Translations under genes and position numbers: made by a program
The notes under the pieces: model-generated
The model's input: only the letters and a program-made list of their open reading frames with translations
Told to the model about the DNA's origin: nothing
The model's database searches: none
Origin: Calliopsis andreniformis
Taxonomy: Eukaryota; Arthropoda; Insecta; Hymenoptera; Andrenidae
Assembly: GCF_051401765.1 (NCBI RefSeq)
Contig: NW_027480481.1
Location: 2,170,001 to 2,234,000 of the forward strand
Length of the DNA stretch: 64,000 nucleotides
Reading direction: 5' to 3'
Shown here: positions 38,456 to 52,700 of the stretch, piece after piece
Layout of the letters: each line of letters opens with the position of its first letter
Numbering within the stretch: position 1 is the first letter of the stretch

Positions 38456-40466
38456 GAATAGAATATCCTCAACTCACAGCTTTGAATACTCAATACTCAA
38501 TCTGCAATCTTCAGATCTCTATCCACAAACATCAATTCTTATCACTCAACCCTCAATACTCAGTCCCTAATCCTCAATCTTCAATCCTCAATCCCCAATC
38601 CTCAATCCTCGATCCTCAATCTTAATCTTCTATCCTCAATACTCAATCTTCAACCCTCAATACTCAATCTTCAATCCTCAATCCTCAATCCTCAATCCTC
38701 AATCCACAATCCTCAATACTCAATCGTCAATCTTCAATCTTCAATACTCAATCATCAATCCTCAATCCTCAATCCTCAATCCTCAACCGTCAGTCCTTGT
38801 CCTGAGTCCACAACCCACAATCCTCAATACTCAATCTTCAATCCTCAATACTCAATATTCAGTCCTCAATCCTCAATCCTCAATCCTTAGTCCTCAATCC
38901 TCAATCCTCAATCCTCAATCCTCAATCCTCAATCCTCAATCCTCAATCCTCATTCTACGATCCTCAATACCCAATCCTCAATCCTCAATAGTCAATCCTC
39001 ATTCTTCAATCCTCAATACCCAATCCTCAATCTTCAATCCTCAATACTCAATCCTCAATCCTCAATCCTCGATCCTCAATCCTCAATCCTCAAACTTCAA
39101 TCCTCAGTCCCAAATCCTCAATCCTCAATACTCAATCCTCAATCCTCAATCTTCAATCCTCAATACTCGATCTTCAATCCTCAATCCTTAATCCTCAATC
39201 CTCAGTCCTCATTCTTCAATACTCAATACCCGATCCTCAATCTCCAGTCCTCAATCTTCAATCCTCAATGTTCAATCCTCAATCCTCAATGGTCAATCCT
39301 CAACCCTCAATCCTCAGTCCTCAATCCTCAATCCTCAACCCTCAAACCTCAATCCTCAACCGTCAGTCCTCGTCCTCAATCGCCAACACTCAATCCTCAA
39401 TCCTCAATCTTCAATCCTCAATACTCAATACTCAATACCCAATCCTCAGTCTTCAATCCTCAATCCTCAATCCTCAAATCTCAATCCTCAACCCTCAATC
39501 CTCAATCTTCAATCCTCAATTCTCAATCCGCAATCCTCAATCCTCAACCTTCAATCCTCAATACTCAATCTTCAATGCTCAATCCTCAATCCTCAATCCT
39601 CAATCCTCAATCCTCAATCCTCAATCCTCAATCCTCAATCGTCAATCTTCAATCCTCAATACTCAATCTTCAATACTCAATCCTCAATCCTCAATCTTCA
39701 ATCCTCAATCTTCAATCCTCAATCCTCAATTCTCAATACTCAATCCTCATTCTTCAATCCTCAATACCCAATCCTCAGTCTTCAATCCTCAATCCTCAAA
39801 CATCAATCCGGAATCCTCAATCCTGAATCCTCAATCTTCAGCCGTCAGTCCTCAACAATCAATTCTCAATCCTCAATCCTGAATCTTCAATCCTCAATGC
39901 TCAATCCGCAATCCTCAATCCTCAATCTTCAATACTCAATACTCAATCTTCAATCCTCAATTCCCAATCTTCAATCCTCAATCCTCAATCCTCAATCCTC
40001 AATCGTCAATCCTCAACTCTCAGTACTCACACTCAATTCTCAATTCTCAATCCTCAATTCTCAATCCTCAATCCACAATCTTCAATCCTCAATAATCAAT
40101 CTCCAATCCTAGATCCTCAATCCCCAATCCTCAATCCTTAATCCTCAATATTCAATCCTCAGACTTCAAACATCAATACTCAACCCTCAGACCTCGTCCT
40201 CAATCTACAACCCTCAATCCTCAATCCTGAATATTCAACCATTAACATTCAATCTTCAATCCTCAATCCTCAATCCTCAACCCTCAATCCTCAATGTTCA
40301 ATCCTCAATACCCAATCCTCAGTTTTCAATCCTCAATCCTCAATCCTCAATCCTCAATCCTCAGACCTCAAACCTCAATCCTGAATCCTCAATCCTGAAT
40401 CCTCAATCCTGAATCCTCAGTCTTCAGCCCTGAGTCCTCAACAATCAGTTGTCAATCCTCAATCCT
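38456..40466 (+). repeat. L' unit, deleted L (2,011 bases)
   Basis: Begins like an L unit, including the L-specific start at about 39266. Near 40000 it jumps from the interior directly to CTCAGTACTCACAC (40019). About 0.66 kb of L interior is missing there, and one round of the CCAATCCTAGATCC segment is missing downstream, together about 1.02 kb. A second copy is at 50219-52229. Confidence 0.82.
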
Positions 40467-41394
40467 GAATAGAATATCCTCAATTCACAGCTTTGAATAC
40501 TCAATACTCAGTCTGCAATCTTCAGATCTCTATCCACAAACATCAATTCTTATCACTCAACCCTCAATACTCAGTCCCTAATCCTCAATCTTCAATCCTC
40601 AATCCCCAATCCTCAATCCTCAATCCTCAATCTTAATCTTCTATCCTCAATACTCAATCTTCAATCCTCAATACTCAATCTTCAATCCTCAATCCTCAAT
40701 CCTCAATCCTCAATCCACAATCCTCAATACTCAATCGTCAATCTTCAATCCTCAATACTCAATCTTCAATCCTCAATCCTCAATCCTCAATCCTCAACCG
40801 TCAGTCCTCGTCCTGAGTCCACAACCCTCAATCCTCAATATTCAATCTTCAATCCTCAATACTCAATATTCAATCCTCAATCCTCAATCCTCAATCCTCA
40901 GTCCTCAATCCTCAATCCTCAATCCTCAATCCTCAATCCTCAATCCTCAATCCTCAATCCTCATTCTACAATCCTCAATACCCAATCCTCAATCTTCAAT
41001 CCTCAATCTTCAATCCTCAATAATCAATCTCCAATCCTAGATCCTCAATCCCCAATCCTCAATCCTAAATCCTCAATCTTCAATCCTCAGACTTCAAACA
41101 TCAATACTCAACCCTCAGACCTCGTCCTCAATCCACAACCCTCAATCCTCAATCCTCAATATTCAATCATTAACATTCAATCTTCAATCCTCAATCCTCA
41201 ATCCTCAACCCTCAATCCTCAATGTTCAATCCTCAATACCCAATCCTCAGTCTTCAATCCTCAATCCTCAATCCTCAATCCTCAATCCTCAGACCTCAAA
41301 CCTCAATCCTGAATCCTCAATCCTGAATCCTCAATCCTGAATCCTCAATCTTCAGCCCTGAGTCCTCAACAATCAGTTGTCAATCCTCAATCCT
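40467..41394 (+). repeat. S unit (928 bases)
   Basis: Cores at 40467 and 41395. Landmarks are standard, with CAATATTCAATC in place of CTATACTCAATC after the GAGTCCACAACCC segment. Matches 52230-53157. Confidence 0.87.
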
Positions 41395-42973
41395 GAATGG
41401 AATATCCTCAATTCACAGCTTTGAATACTCAATACTCAATCTGCAATCTTCAGATCTCTATCCACAAACATCAATTCTTATCACTCAACCCTCAATACTC
41501 AGACCCTAATCCTCAATCTTCAATCGTCAATCCCCAATCCTCAATCCTCAATCCTCAATCTTAATCTTCTATCCTCAATACTCAATCTTCAATCCTCAAT
41601 ACTCAATCTTCAATCCTCAATCCTCAATCCTCAATCCTCAATCCACAATCCTCAATACTCAATCGTCAATCTTCAATCCTCAATACTCAATCTTCAATCC
41701 TCAATCCTCAATCCTCAATCCTCAACCGTCGGTCCTCGACCTGAGTCCACAACCCTCAATCCTCAATACTCAATCTTCAATCCTCAATACTCAATATTCA
41801 ATCCTCAATCCTCAATCCTCAATCCTCAATCCTCAATCCTCAATCCTCAATCCTCAATCCTCAATTCTCAATCCTCAATCCTCAATCCTCATTCTACAAT
41901 CCTCAATACCCAATCCTCAATCTTCAATCCTCAATAATCAATCTCCAATCCTAGATCCTCAATCCCCAATCCTCAATCCTCAATCCTCAATCTTCAATCC
42001 GCAGAACCCAATCCTCAATCTTCTATCCTCAATACTCAATCCTCAATCCTCAATCCTCAATCCTCAATCTTCTATCCTCAATACTCAATCTTCAATGTTC
42101 AATCCTCAATCCTCAATCCTCAATCTTCAATCCGCAATCATCAATCCTCAATCTTCAATACTCAATCCTCAATTCTCAATCCTCAATCCTCAATCCTCAC
42201 TCTACAATCCTCAATACCCAATCCTCAATCTTCAATCCTCAATACTCAATATTCAATCCTCAATCCTCAATCCTCAATCCTCAATCCTCAATCCTCAATC
42301 CTCAATCCTCAATCCTCAATTCTCAATCCTCAATCCTCAATCCTCATTCTACAATCCTCAATACCCAGTCCTCAATCTTCAATCCTCAATAATCAATCTC
42401 CAATCCTAGATCCTCAATCCCCAATCCTCAATCCTCAATCCTCAATCTTCAATCCGCAGAACCCAATCCTCAATCTTCTATCCTCAATACTCAATCCTCA
42501 ATCCTCAATCCTCAATCCTCAATCTTCTATCCTCAATACTCAATCTTCAATGTTCAATCCTCAATCCTCAATCCTCAATCTTCAATCCTCAATCATCAAT
42601 CCTCAATCTTCAATACTCAATCCTCAACCCTCAATCCTCAATCCTCAGTACTCAACCATCAATCCTCAATTCTCAATACTCAATAGAATATCCTGAATTC
42701 TCAGGATTCTATACTCAAACCTCAATCCTCAACCCTCAGCCCTCATCCTCAAACCTCAATCCACAATCCTCAAACCTCGGTCCTCAACCGTCTGTCCTCG
42801 TCCTCAATCCTCAACCCTCAATCCTCAATCCTCCCATCTTCAATCATCAATACTCAATCTTAAAGCCTCAATCCTCAATCCTCAGTCCTCAAACCTCAAT
42901 CCTGAATCCTCAGTCCTGAATCCTCAATCTTCAGCCCTGAGTCCTCAACAATCAGTTGTCAATCCTCAATCCT
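41395..42973 (+). repeat. Composite unit (1,579 bases) with 455-base internal tandem and type B core
   Basis: The core at 41395 has GAATGGAATATCC. S-type sequence follows to about 41930, then a 455-base unit (41932-42386) and most of a second copy (42387 to about 42625), both containing GCAGAACCCAATCC (42001 and 42456). A type B core starts at 42681. Several locally unusual segments follow (CTCCCATCTTC, CTTAAAGCC). Confidence 0.82.
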
Positions 42974-43483
42974 GATTAGAATATCCTCAATTCACAGCTT
43001 TCAATACTCAATACTCAATCGGCAATCTTCAGATCTCTATCCACAAACATCAATTCTCATCACTCAACACTCAATACTCAGTCCCTAATCCTCAATCTTC
43101 AATCCTCAATCCTCAATCCTCAATCCTCAATCCTGAATCTTAACCTTCTATCCTCAACACTCAATCTTCAATACTCAATACTCAATCTTCAATCCTCAAT
43201 CCTCAATCCTCAATCCTCAATCCACAATCCTCAATCCTCAATCGTCAATCTTCAATCCTCAATACTCAATCTTCAATCCTCAATCCTCAATCCTCAATCC
43301 TCAAGCCTCATTCTTCAATCGTCAATACCCAATCCTCAATCTTCAATCCTCAATCCTCAATCCTCAATCCTCAATCCTCAATCCTCAATCCTCAGTCCTC
43401 AAACCTCAATCCGGAATCCTCGATCCTGAATCCTCAATCTTCAGCACTCAGGCCTCTACAATCAGTTGTCAATCCTCAATCCT
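42974..43483 (+). repeat. Short interval between two cores (510 bases)
   Basis: The shortest core-to-core interval found. The left core still has AGATCT; the right core at 43484 has AAATCT. The interior has CTTAACCTTCTATCC and CAAGCCTCATTC. The position of the missing half-unit cannot be fixed by eye. Confidence 0.8.
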
Positions 43484-45390
43484 CAATAGAATATCATCAA
43501 TTCACAGTTTTCATTACTCAATACTCAATCTGCAATCTTCAAATCTCTATCCACAAACATCAGTTCTCATCACACAACCCTCAACACTCAGTCCCCAATC
43601 CTCAATGTTCAATCCTCAATCCTCAACCCTCAATCCACAGTCCTCAACCTTCATTCCTCAATATTGAATCTTCTATGCTCATTCCTCAATCCTCAATCCT
43701 CAATTCTCAATCCTCAATCGTCAATCTTCAATCCTCAATACTCAATCTTCAATCCTCAATACTCAATCCTCAATCCTCAATCCTCATTCTTCAATCCTCA
43801 ATACCCAATCCTCAATCTTCAATCCTCAATCCTCAATCCTCAATTCTCAATCCTCAATCCTCAGTCCTCAGTCCTCAAACCTCAATCCTCAACCCTCAGC
43901 CCTCATCCTCAATCCTCAATCTTCAATCCTCAATTCTCAATCTTCAATCCTCAATCCTCAGTCCTCAATCTTCAATCCTCAATGCTCAATCCTCAATCCT
44001 CAATCCTCAGTCCTCAATCCTCAATCCTCAATCCTCAAACCTCAATCCTCAACCGTCAGTCCTCGTCCTCAAACCTCAACCCTCAATACTAAATCCTCAA
44101 TCTTCAATCATCAATACTCAATCTTCAATCCTCAATCCTCAATCCTCAATCCCCAATCCTCAATCCTCAATCCTCAATCCTCAATCCTCAATCTTCAATC
44201 CTCAATCCTCAATCGTCAATCTTCAATCCTCAATACTCAATCTTCAGTCCTCAATCCTCAATCCTCAATCCTCAATCCTCATTCTTCAATCCTCAATACA
44301 CAATCCTCAATCTTCAGTCCTCAATCTTCAATCCTCAATCTTCAATCCTCAATCCTCAATCCTCAAACTTCAATCCTCAGTCCCAAATCCTCAATCCTCA
44401 ATACTCAATCCTCAATCCTCAATCTTCAATCCTCAATACTCGATCTTCAATCCTCAATCTTCAATCCTCAATCCTCAGTCCTCATTCTACAATACTCAAT
44501 ACCCGATCCTCAATCCCCAGTCCTCAATCTTCAATCCTCAATGGTCAATCCTAAATGCTCAATGGTCAATCCTCAATCCTCAATCCCCAGTCCTCAGTCC
44601 TCAATCCTCAACCCTCAAACCTCAATCCTCAACCGTCAGTCCTCGTCCTCAATCGCAAACACTCAATCCTCAATCCTCAATCTTCAATCCTCAATACTCA
44701 ATATTCAATACCCAATCATCAGTCTTCAATCCTCAATCCTCAATCCACAAATCTCAATCCTCAATCCTCAGTCCTCAGTCCTCAAACCTCAATCCTCAAC
44801 CCTCAGCCCTCATCCTGAATCCTCAATCCTCAATCCTCAATCCTCAATATTCAATTCTCAATACTCAACCTTCAATAATCAATCCTCAATCCTCAATCCT
44901 CAACACTCAATCCTCAACCTTCAATCCTCAATCCTCAATTCTCAATCCACAATCATCAATCTTCAATCCTCAATACTCAATATTCAATACTCAATGTTCA
45001 ATCCTCAACAGCCAATCCTCAATCTTCAATCCTCAACAGCCAATCCTCAATCCTCAATCCTCAATCCTCAATCCTCAATCCTCAATCCTCAATCCTCAGT
45101 CCTCAATCCTCAATCCTCAATTTTCAATCCTCAGTCCCCAATCCTCAATCTTCAACCCTCAATCCTCAACCCTCAATCCTCGATCCTGAGTCCTCAATCC
45201 TCAATGCTCAATCCTCAATGCTCAATCCGCAATACCCAATCCTCAATCTTCAATCCTCAATCCTCAATCCTCAATCCTTAATACTCAATCCTCTATCCTC
45301 AGTCCTCAAACCTTAATCCTGAACCCACAATCCTGAATCCTCAATCTTCTGCCCTCAGTCCTCAACAATCAGTTGTCAATCCTCAATCCC
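43484..45390 (+). repeat. Long divergent unit (1,907 bases) with L-like interior
   Basis: A type A2 core (AAATCT) followed by L-like heptamers: CTCATTCTTC, CAGCCCTCATCC, CAATGGTCAATCC twice near 44540-44570, AATCGCAAACACTC and CAACAGCCAATCC. It includes the block shared with 10.19-10.77 kb. Long + frames here are stop-free only because of the heptamer; all three frames read the same peptide periodicity. Confidence 0.8.
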
Positions 45391-46125
45391 CAATGGAATA
45401 TCATCAATTCACAGTTTTCAATACTCAATACTCAATCTGCAATCTTCAAATCTCTATCCACAAACATCAATACTCATCACTCAACACTCAACACTCCGTT
45501 CCCAGTCCTCAATCTTCAATCCTCAATCCTCGATCCTCAATCCTCAATCCTCAATTTTCTATCCTCAATACTCAATCTTCAATCCTCATTGCTCAATCCT
45601 CAATCCTCAATCCTCAGTCCTCAATCCACAATCCTCAATCCTCAGACCTCAATCCTCAATCGTCAGCCCGCGTCCTCAATCCTCAACACTCAATCCTCAA
45701 TCCTCATTCTTCAATCCTCAATACCCAATCCTCAATACCCAATCCTCAATCTTCAATCCTCAATACTCAATCCTCAATCCTCAATCCTCAATCCACAATC
45801 CTCAAAATTCCATCCTCAGCCCCAGGTCCTCAATCCTCAATACTCAATCCTCAATCCTCAATCTTCAATCCTGAATACTCAATCTGCAATCCTCAATCCT
45901 CAATCCTCAATCCTCAACTCTCAATCCTCAAACGTCAATCCTCAATTCTCAATCCTCAATACTCAACCTTCAATCCTCAATTCTCAATCCTCAATCCTCA
46001 ATCCTCAATTCTCAATCCTCATTCTTCAATCCTCAATACCCGATCCTCAATCCCCAGTCCTCAATCTTCAATCCTCAATGGTCAATTCTCAATCCTCAAT
46101 CCTCAGTCCTCAATCCTCAATCCTC
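45391..46125 (+). repeat. A2-core unit, 5' portion, at the end of the 8.1 kb duplicated block
   Basis: The core at 45391 (CAATGGAATATCATC) is followed by CAGCCCGCGTCC and CCTCAGCCCCAGGTCC, among the most G-containing spots of the window. The match to 57168-57902 (offset 11,777) ends near 46125. Confidence 0.78.
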
Positions 46126-46136
46126 AATCCTCAATC

Positions 46137-48420
46137 GTCAGGCTTCAATCTTCAATACTCAATCTTCAATCCTCAATCCTCAATCCTCATTCCTCAGTCC
46201 TCATTCTTCAATCCTCAATACCCAATCCTCAATCTCCAATCTTCAACCCTCAATCCTCAATTCTCAATCCTCAATCCTCAGTCCTCAGACCTCAAACATC
46301 AATCCTCAACCCTCAGCCATCATCCTCAATCCTCAATCCTCATTCCTCAGTCATCAAACCTCAATCGTGAATCCTCAATCCTGAATCCACAACCTTCAGA
46401 CCTCAGAACTGAACAATCAGATGTCAATCCTCAATCCTCAATAGAATGTCATCAATTCACAGTTTTCAATACTCAATACTCAATCTGCAATCTTCGATTT
46501 TCTATCCACAAACATCAATTCTCATCACTCAACCCTCAACACTCAGTCCCCAATCCTCAACCTTCAATCCTCAATCCTCAATCCTCAATCCTCAATCCTC
46601 AGACCTGAAACATAAATACTCAACCCTCAGTCCTCGTCCTCAATCCACAACCCTCAATCCTCGATCCTCAACCTTCAATCATCAATATTCATGCTTCAAT
46701 CCTCAATCCTCAATCCTCAATACCCAATCCTCAGTCTTCAATCCTCTATCCTCAATCCGCAATCCTCAATCTTCAATCCTCAATACTCAATCCTCAATCC
46801 TCAATCCTCAAACCTCAATCCTTAATCCTCAATCGTCAGTCTTCAATCCTCAATATCCAACCCTCAATCTTCAATCCTCAATCCTCAATCCTCAATTATC
46901 AATCCTCAATCCCCAGTCCTCAATCCTCAATCCTCAATCCTCAAACCTCAATCCTCTGTCCTCAAACCTCAATCCTGAATCATCAATACTGAATCCTCAA
47001 TCTTCAGCACTCAGTCCTCAACCATCAGTTGTCAATCCTCAATCCTCAATAGAATGTCATCAATTCACATTTCTCAATACTCAATACTCAATTTGCAATC
47101 TTCAAATCTCTATCCACAAATATCAATTCTCATCACTCAACCATCAACACTCAGTCCTCAATGTTCAATCCTCAATACTCAATTCTCAATCGTCAATCCT
47201 CAATACTGAATCTTCAATCCTCAATCCTCAATCCTCAATCCTCAATCCACAATCCTCAATCCTCATTCATCAATTTTCAATCCTCAATACTCAACTTTCA
47301 ATCCTCAATCCTCAAACCTCAATCATTAATCCTCAATCGTCAGTCTTCAATCCTCAATATCCAACTTTCAATCTTCAATCCTCAATCCTCAATCCTCAAT
47401 TCTCAATCCTCACTCCCCAGTCCTCAGTCCTCAAACTTCAATGCTCAAACCTTAGCCCAAATCGTCAGTCCTCAATCCTCAATCCTCAATCTTCAATCCT
47501 CAATCCTCATACCTCAAACATCAACACTCAACCCTCAGTCCTCGTCCTCAATCCACAACCCTCAATCCTCGATCCTCAATCTTCAATCCTCGTTCTTCCA
47601 TCCTCAACACCCAATCCTCAATCTTCAATCCTCAATCCTCAATCCTCAATTCTCAATCCTCAATCCTCAATCCTCAGACCTCAAACATCAATACTCAAGC
47701 CTCAGTCCTCGTCCTCAATCCACAAACTTCAATCCTCAATCCTCAATCTTCAATTATCAATATTCAATGTCCAGTACTCAATCCTAAATCCTCAATCCTC
47801 AATCCTTAATCCTCAATTTTCAATCCGCAATACCCAATCCTGAATCTTCAATCCTCAATCCTCAATCCTCAATCCTCAATCCTCGATCCTCAATCCTCAA
47901 TCCTCAGTCCTCAAAACTCAAACCTGAATCCTCAATCCTGAATCTTCAACCTTCAGAACTCAGTCCTCAACAATCAGTTGCCAATTCTCAATCCTCAATA
48001 GAATATAATCAACTCACAGTTTTCAATACTCAATACTGAATCTGCAATCTTCAAATTTCTATCCACAAACATCAATTCTCATCACTCAACCCTCAACACT
48101 CAGTCCCCAATCCTCAATCTTCAATCCTCAATACTCAATCCCCAATTCTCAATCCTCAATCTTCAATCCCCAATACTCAATCCTCAATCCTCAATCCTCA
48201 ATCCTGAATCCTCAATCCTCAATCCTCAATTCTCATTCTTCAATCCTCAACACCCAATCCTCAATCTTCAATCCTCAATCCTCAATCCTCAATCCTCAAT
48301 CCTCAATCCTCAATACTCAATCCTCAATCTTCAATCCTCATTCTTCAATCCTCAACACCCAATCCTCAATCTTCAATGCTCAATCCTCAATCCTCAATTC
48401 TCAATCCTCAATCCTCAATC
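46137..48420 (+). repeat. 2,284-base tandem unit, copy 1, with three A2 cores
   Basis: Starts at GTCAGGCTTC and contains cores at 46439, 47047 and 47996. The AGATCT position reads GATTTT, AAATCT and AAATTT respectively. CAATAGAATGTCATC replaces GAATAGAATATCCTC in the first two. Confidence 0.82.
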
Positions 48421-49762
48421 GTCAGGCTTCAATCCTCAATACTCAATCTTCAATCCTCAATCCTCAATCCTCATTCCTCAGTCCTCATTCTTCAATCCTC
48501 AATACCCAATCCTCAATCTTCAATCTTCAACCCTCAATCCTCAATTCTCAATCCTCAATCCTCAGTCCTCAGACCTCAAACATCAATCCTCAACCCTCAG
48601 CCCTCATCCTCAATCCTCAATCCTCATTCCTCAGTCATCAAACCTCAATCGTGAATCCTCAATCCTGAATCCACAATCTTCAGACCTCAGAACTGAACAA
48701 TCAGATGTCAATCCTCAATCCTCAATAGAATGTCATCAATTCACAGTTTTCAATACTCAATACTCAATCTGCAACCTTCAAATTTCTATCCACAAACATC
48801 AATTCTCATCACTCAACCCTCAACACTCAGTCCCCAATCCTCAACCTTCAATCCTCAATCCTCAATCCTCAATCCTCAATCCTCAGACCTGAAACATAAA
48901 TACTCAACCCTCAGTCCTCGTCCTCAATCCACAACCCTCAATCCTCGATCCTCAACCTTCAATCATCAATATTCAATCTTCAATCCTCAATCCTCAATCC
49001 TCAATACCCAATCCTCAGTCTTCAATCCTCAATCCTCAATCCTCAATCCTCAATCTTCAATCCTCAATACTCAATCCTCAATCCTCAATCCTCAAACCTC
49101 AATCCTTAATCCTCAATCGTCAGTCTTCAATCCTCAATATCCAACCCTCAATCTTCAATCCTCAATCCTCAATCCTCAATTATCAATCCTCAATCCCCAG
49201 TCCTCAATCCTCAATCCTCAATCCTCGATCCTCAATCCTCAATCCTCAGTCCTCAAAACTCAAACCTGAATCCTCAATCCTGAATCTTCAACCTTCAGAA
49301 CTCAGTCCTCAACAATCAGTTGCCAATTCTCAATCCTCAATAGAATATAATCAACTCACAGTTTTCAATACTCAATACTGAATCTGCAATCTTCAAATTT
49401 CTATCCACAAACATCAATTCTCATCACTCAACCCTCAACACTCAGTCCCCAATCCTCAATCTTCAATCCTCAATACTCAATCCCCAATTCTCAATCCTCA
49501 ATCTTCAATCCCCAATACTCAATCCTCAATCCTCAATCCTCAATCCTGAATCCTCAATCCTCAATCCTCAATTCTCATTCTTCAATCCTCAACACCCAAT
49601 CCTCAATCTTCAATCCTCAATCCTCAATCCTCAATCCTCAATCCTCAATCCTCAATACTCAATCCTCAATCTTCAATCCTCATTCTTCAATACTCAACAC
49701 CCAATCCTCAATCTTCAATGCTCAATCCTCAATCCTCAATTCTCAATCCTCAATCCTCAATC
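48421..49762 (+). repeat. 2,284-base tandem unit, copy 2, with a 942-base deletion
   Basis: GTCAGGCTTC at 48421 repeats 46137 (offset 2,284). Past about 49221 the offset to copy 1 becomes 1,342, so about 942 bases (roughly 46.94-47.88 kb in copy 1, with the core at 47047) are absent. 942 leaves remainder 4 modulo 7, as S units do: one unit has been lost. Confidence 0.82.
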
Positions 49763-49783
49763 CTCAATCCTCAATCCTCGATC

Positions 49784-52700
49784 CTCATTCTACAATCCTC
49801 AATACCCAATCCTCAATCTTCAATCCTCAATCTTCAATCCTCAATAATCAATCTCCAATCCTAGATCCTCAGTCCCCAATCCTCAATCCTTAATCCTCAA
49901 TCTTCAATCCTCAGACTTCAAACATCAATACTCAACCCTCAGACCTCGTCCTCAATCCACAACCCTCAATCCTCAATCCTCAATATTCAATCATTAACAT
50001 TCAATCTTCAATCCTCAATCCTCAATCCTCAACCCTCAATCCTCAATGTTCAATCCTCAATACCCAATCCTCAGTCTTCAATCCTCAGTCCTCAATCCTC
50101 AATCCTCAATGCTCAGACCTCAAACCTCAATCCTGAATCCTCAATCCTGAATCCTCAATCCTGAATCCTCAATCTTCAGCCCTGAGTCCTCAACAATCAG
50201 TTGTCAATCCTCAATCCTGAATAGAATATCCTCAACTCACAGCTTTGAATACTCAATACTCAATCTGCAATCTTCAGATCTCTATCCACAAACATCAATT
50301 CTTATCACTCAACCCTCAATACTCAGTCCCTAATCCTCAATCTTCAATCCTCAATCCCCAATCCTCAATCCTCGATCCTCAATCTTAATCTTCTATCCTC
50401 AATACTCAATCTTCAACCCTCAATACTCAATCTTCAATCCTCAATCCTCAATCCTCAATCCTCAATCCACAATCCTCAATACTCAATCGTCAATCTTCAA
50501 TCTTCAATACTCAATCATCAATCCTCAATCCTCAATCCTCAATCCTCAACCGTCAGTCCTTGTCCTGAGTCCACAACCCACAATCCTCAATACTCAATCT
50601 TCAATCCTCAATACTCAATATTCAGTCCTCAATCCTCAATCCTCAATCCTCAGTCCTCAATCCTCAATCCTCAATCCTCAATCCTCAATCCTCAATCCTC
50701 AATCCTCAATCCTCATTCTACGATCCTCAATACCCAATCCTCAATCCTCAATAGTCAATCCTCATTCTTCAATCCTCAATACCCAATCCTCAATCTTCAA
50801 TCCTCAATACTCAATCCTCAATCCTCAATCCTCGATCCTCAATCCTCAATCCTCAAACTTCAATCCTCAGTCCCAAATCCTCAATCCTCAATACTCAATC
50901 CTCAATCCTCAATCTTCAATCCTCAATACTCGATCTTCAATCCTCAATCCTTAATCCTCAATCCTCAGTCCTCATTCTTCAATACTCAATACCCGATCCT
51001 CAATCTCCAGTCCTCAATCTTCAATCCTCAATGTTCAATCCTCAATCCTCAATGGTCAATCCTCAACCCTCAATCCTCAGTCCTCAATCCTCAATCCTCA
51101 ACCCTCAAACCTCAATCCTCAACCGTCAGTCCTCGTCCTCAATCGCCAACACTCAATCCTCAATCCTCAATCTTCAATCCTCAATACTCAATACTCAATA
51201 CCCAATCCTCAGTCTTCAATCCTCAATCCTCAATCCTCAAATCTCAATCCTCAACCCTCAATCCTCAATCTTCAATCCTCAATTCTCAATCCGCAATCCT
51301 CAATCCTCAACCTTCAATCCTCAATACTCAATCTTCAATGCTCAATCCTCAATCCTCAATCCTCAATCCTCAATCCTCAATCCTCAATCCTCAATCCTCA
51401 ATCGTCAATCTTCAATCCTCAATACTCAATCTTCAATACTCAATCCTCAATCCTCAATCTTCAATCCTCAATCTTCAATCCTCAATCCTCAATCCTCAAT
51501 ACTCAATCCTCATTCTTCAATCCTCAATACCCAATCCTCAGTCTTCAATCCTCAATCCTCAAACATCAATCCGGAATCCTCAATCCTGAATCCTCAATCT
51601 TCAGCCGTCAGTCCTCAACAATCAATTCTCAATCCTCAATCCTCAATCTTCAATCCTCAATGCTCAATCCGCAATCCTCAATCCTCAATCTTCAATACTC
51701 AATACTCAATCTTCAATCCTCAATCCCCAATCTTCAATCCTCAATCCTCAATCCTCAATCCTCAATCGTCAATCCTCAACTCTCAGTACTCACACTCAAT
51801 TCTCAATTCTCAATCCTCAATTCTCAATCCTCAATCCACAATCTTCAATCCTCAATAATCAATCTCCAATCCTAGATCCTCAGTCCCCAATCCTCAATCC
51901 TTAATCCTCAATATTCAATCGTCAGACTTCAAACATCAATACTCAACCCTCAGACCTCGTCCTCAATCCACAACCCTCAATCCTCAATCCTGAATATTCA
52001 ACCATTAACATTCAATCTTCAATCCTCAATCCTCAATCCTCAACCCTCAATCCTCAATGTTCAATCCTCAATACCCAATCCTCAGTTTTCAATCCTCAAT
52101 CCTCAATCCTCAATCCTCAATCCTCAGACCTCAAACCTCAATCCTGAATCCTCAATCCTGAATCCTCAATCCTGAATCCTCAGTCTTCAGCCCTGAGTCC
52201 TCAACAATCAGTTGTCAATCCTCAATCCTGAATAGAATATCCTCAATTCACAGCTTTGAATACTCAATACTCAATCTGCAATCTTCAGATCGCTATCCAC
52301 AAACATCAATTCTTATCACTCAACCCTCAATACTCAGTCCCTAATCCTCAATCTTCAATCCTCAATCCCCAATCCTCAATCCTCAATCCTCAATCTTAAT
52401 CTTCTATCCTCAATACTCAATCTTCAATCCTCAATACTCAATCTTCAATCCTCAATCCTCAATCCTCAATCCTCAATCCACAATCCTCAATACTCAATCG
52501 TCAATCTTCAATCCTCAATACTCAATCTTCAATCCTCAATCCTCAATCCTCAATCCTCAACCGTCAGTCCTCGTCCTGAGTCCACAACCCTCAATCCTCA
52601 ATATTCAATCTTCAATCCTCAATACTCAATATTCAATCCTCAATCCTCAATCCTCAATCCTCAGTCCTCAATCCTCAATCCTCAATCCTCAATCCTCAAT

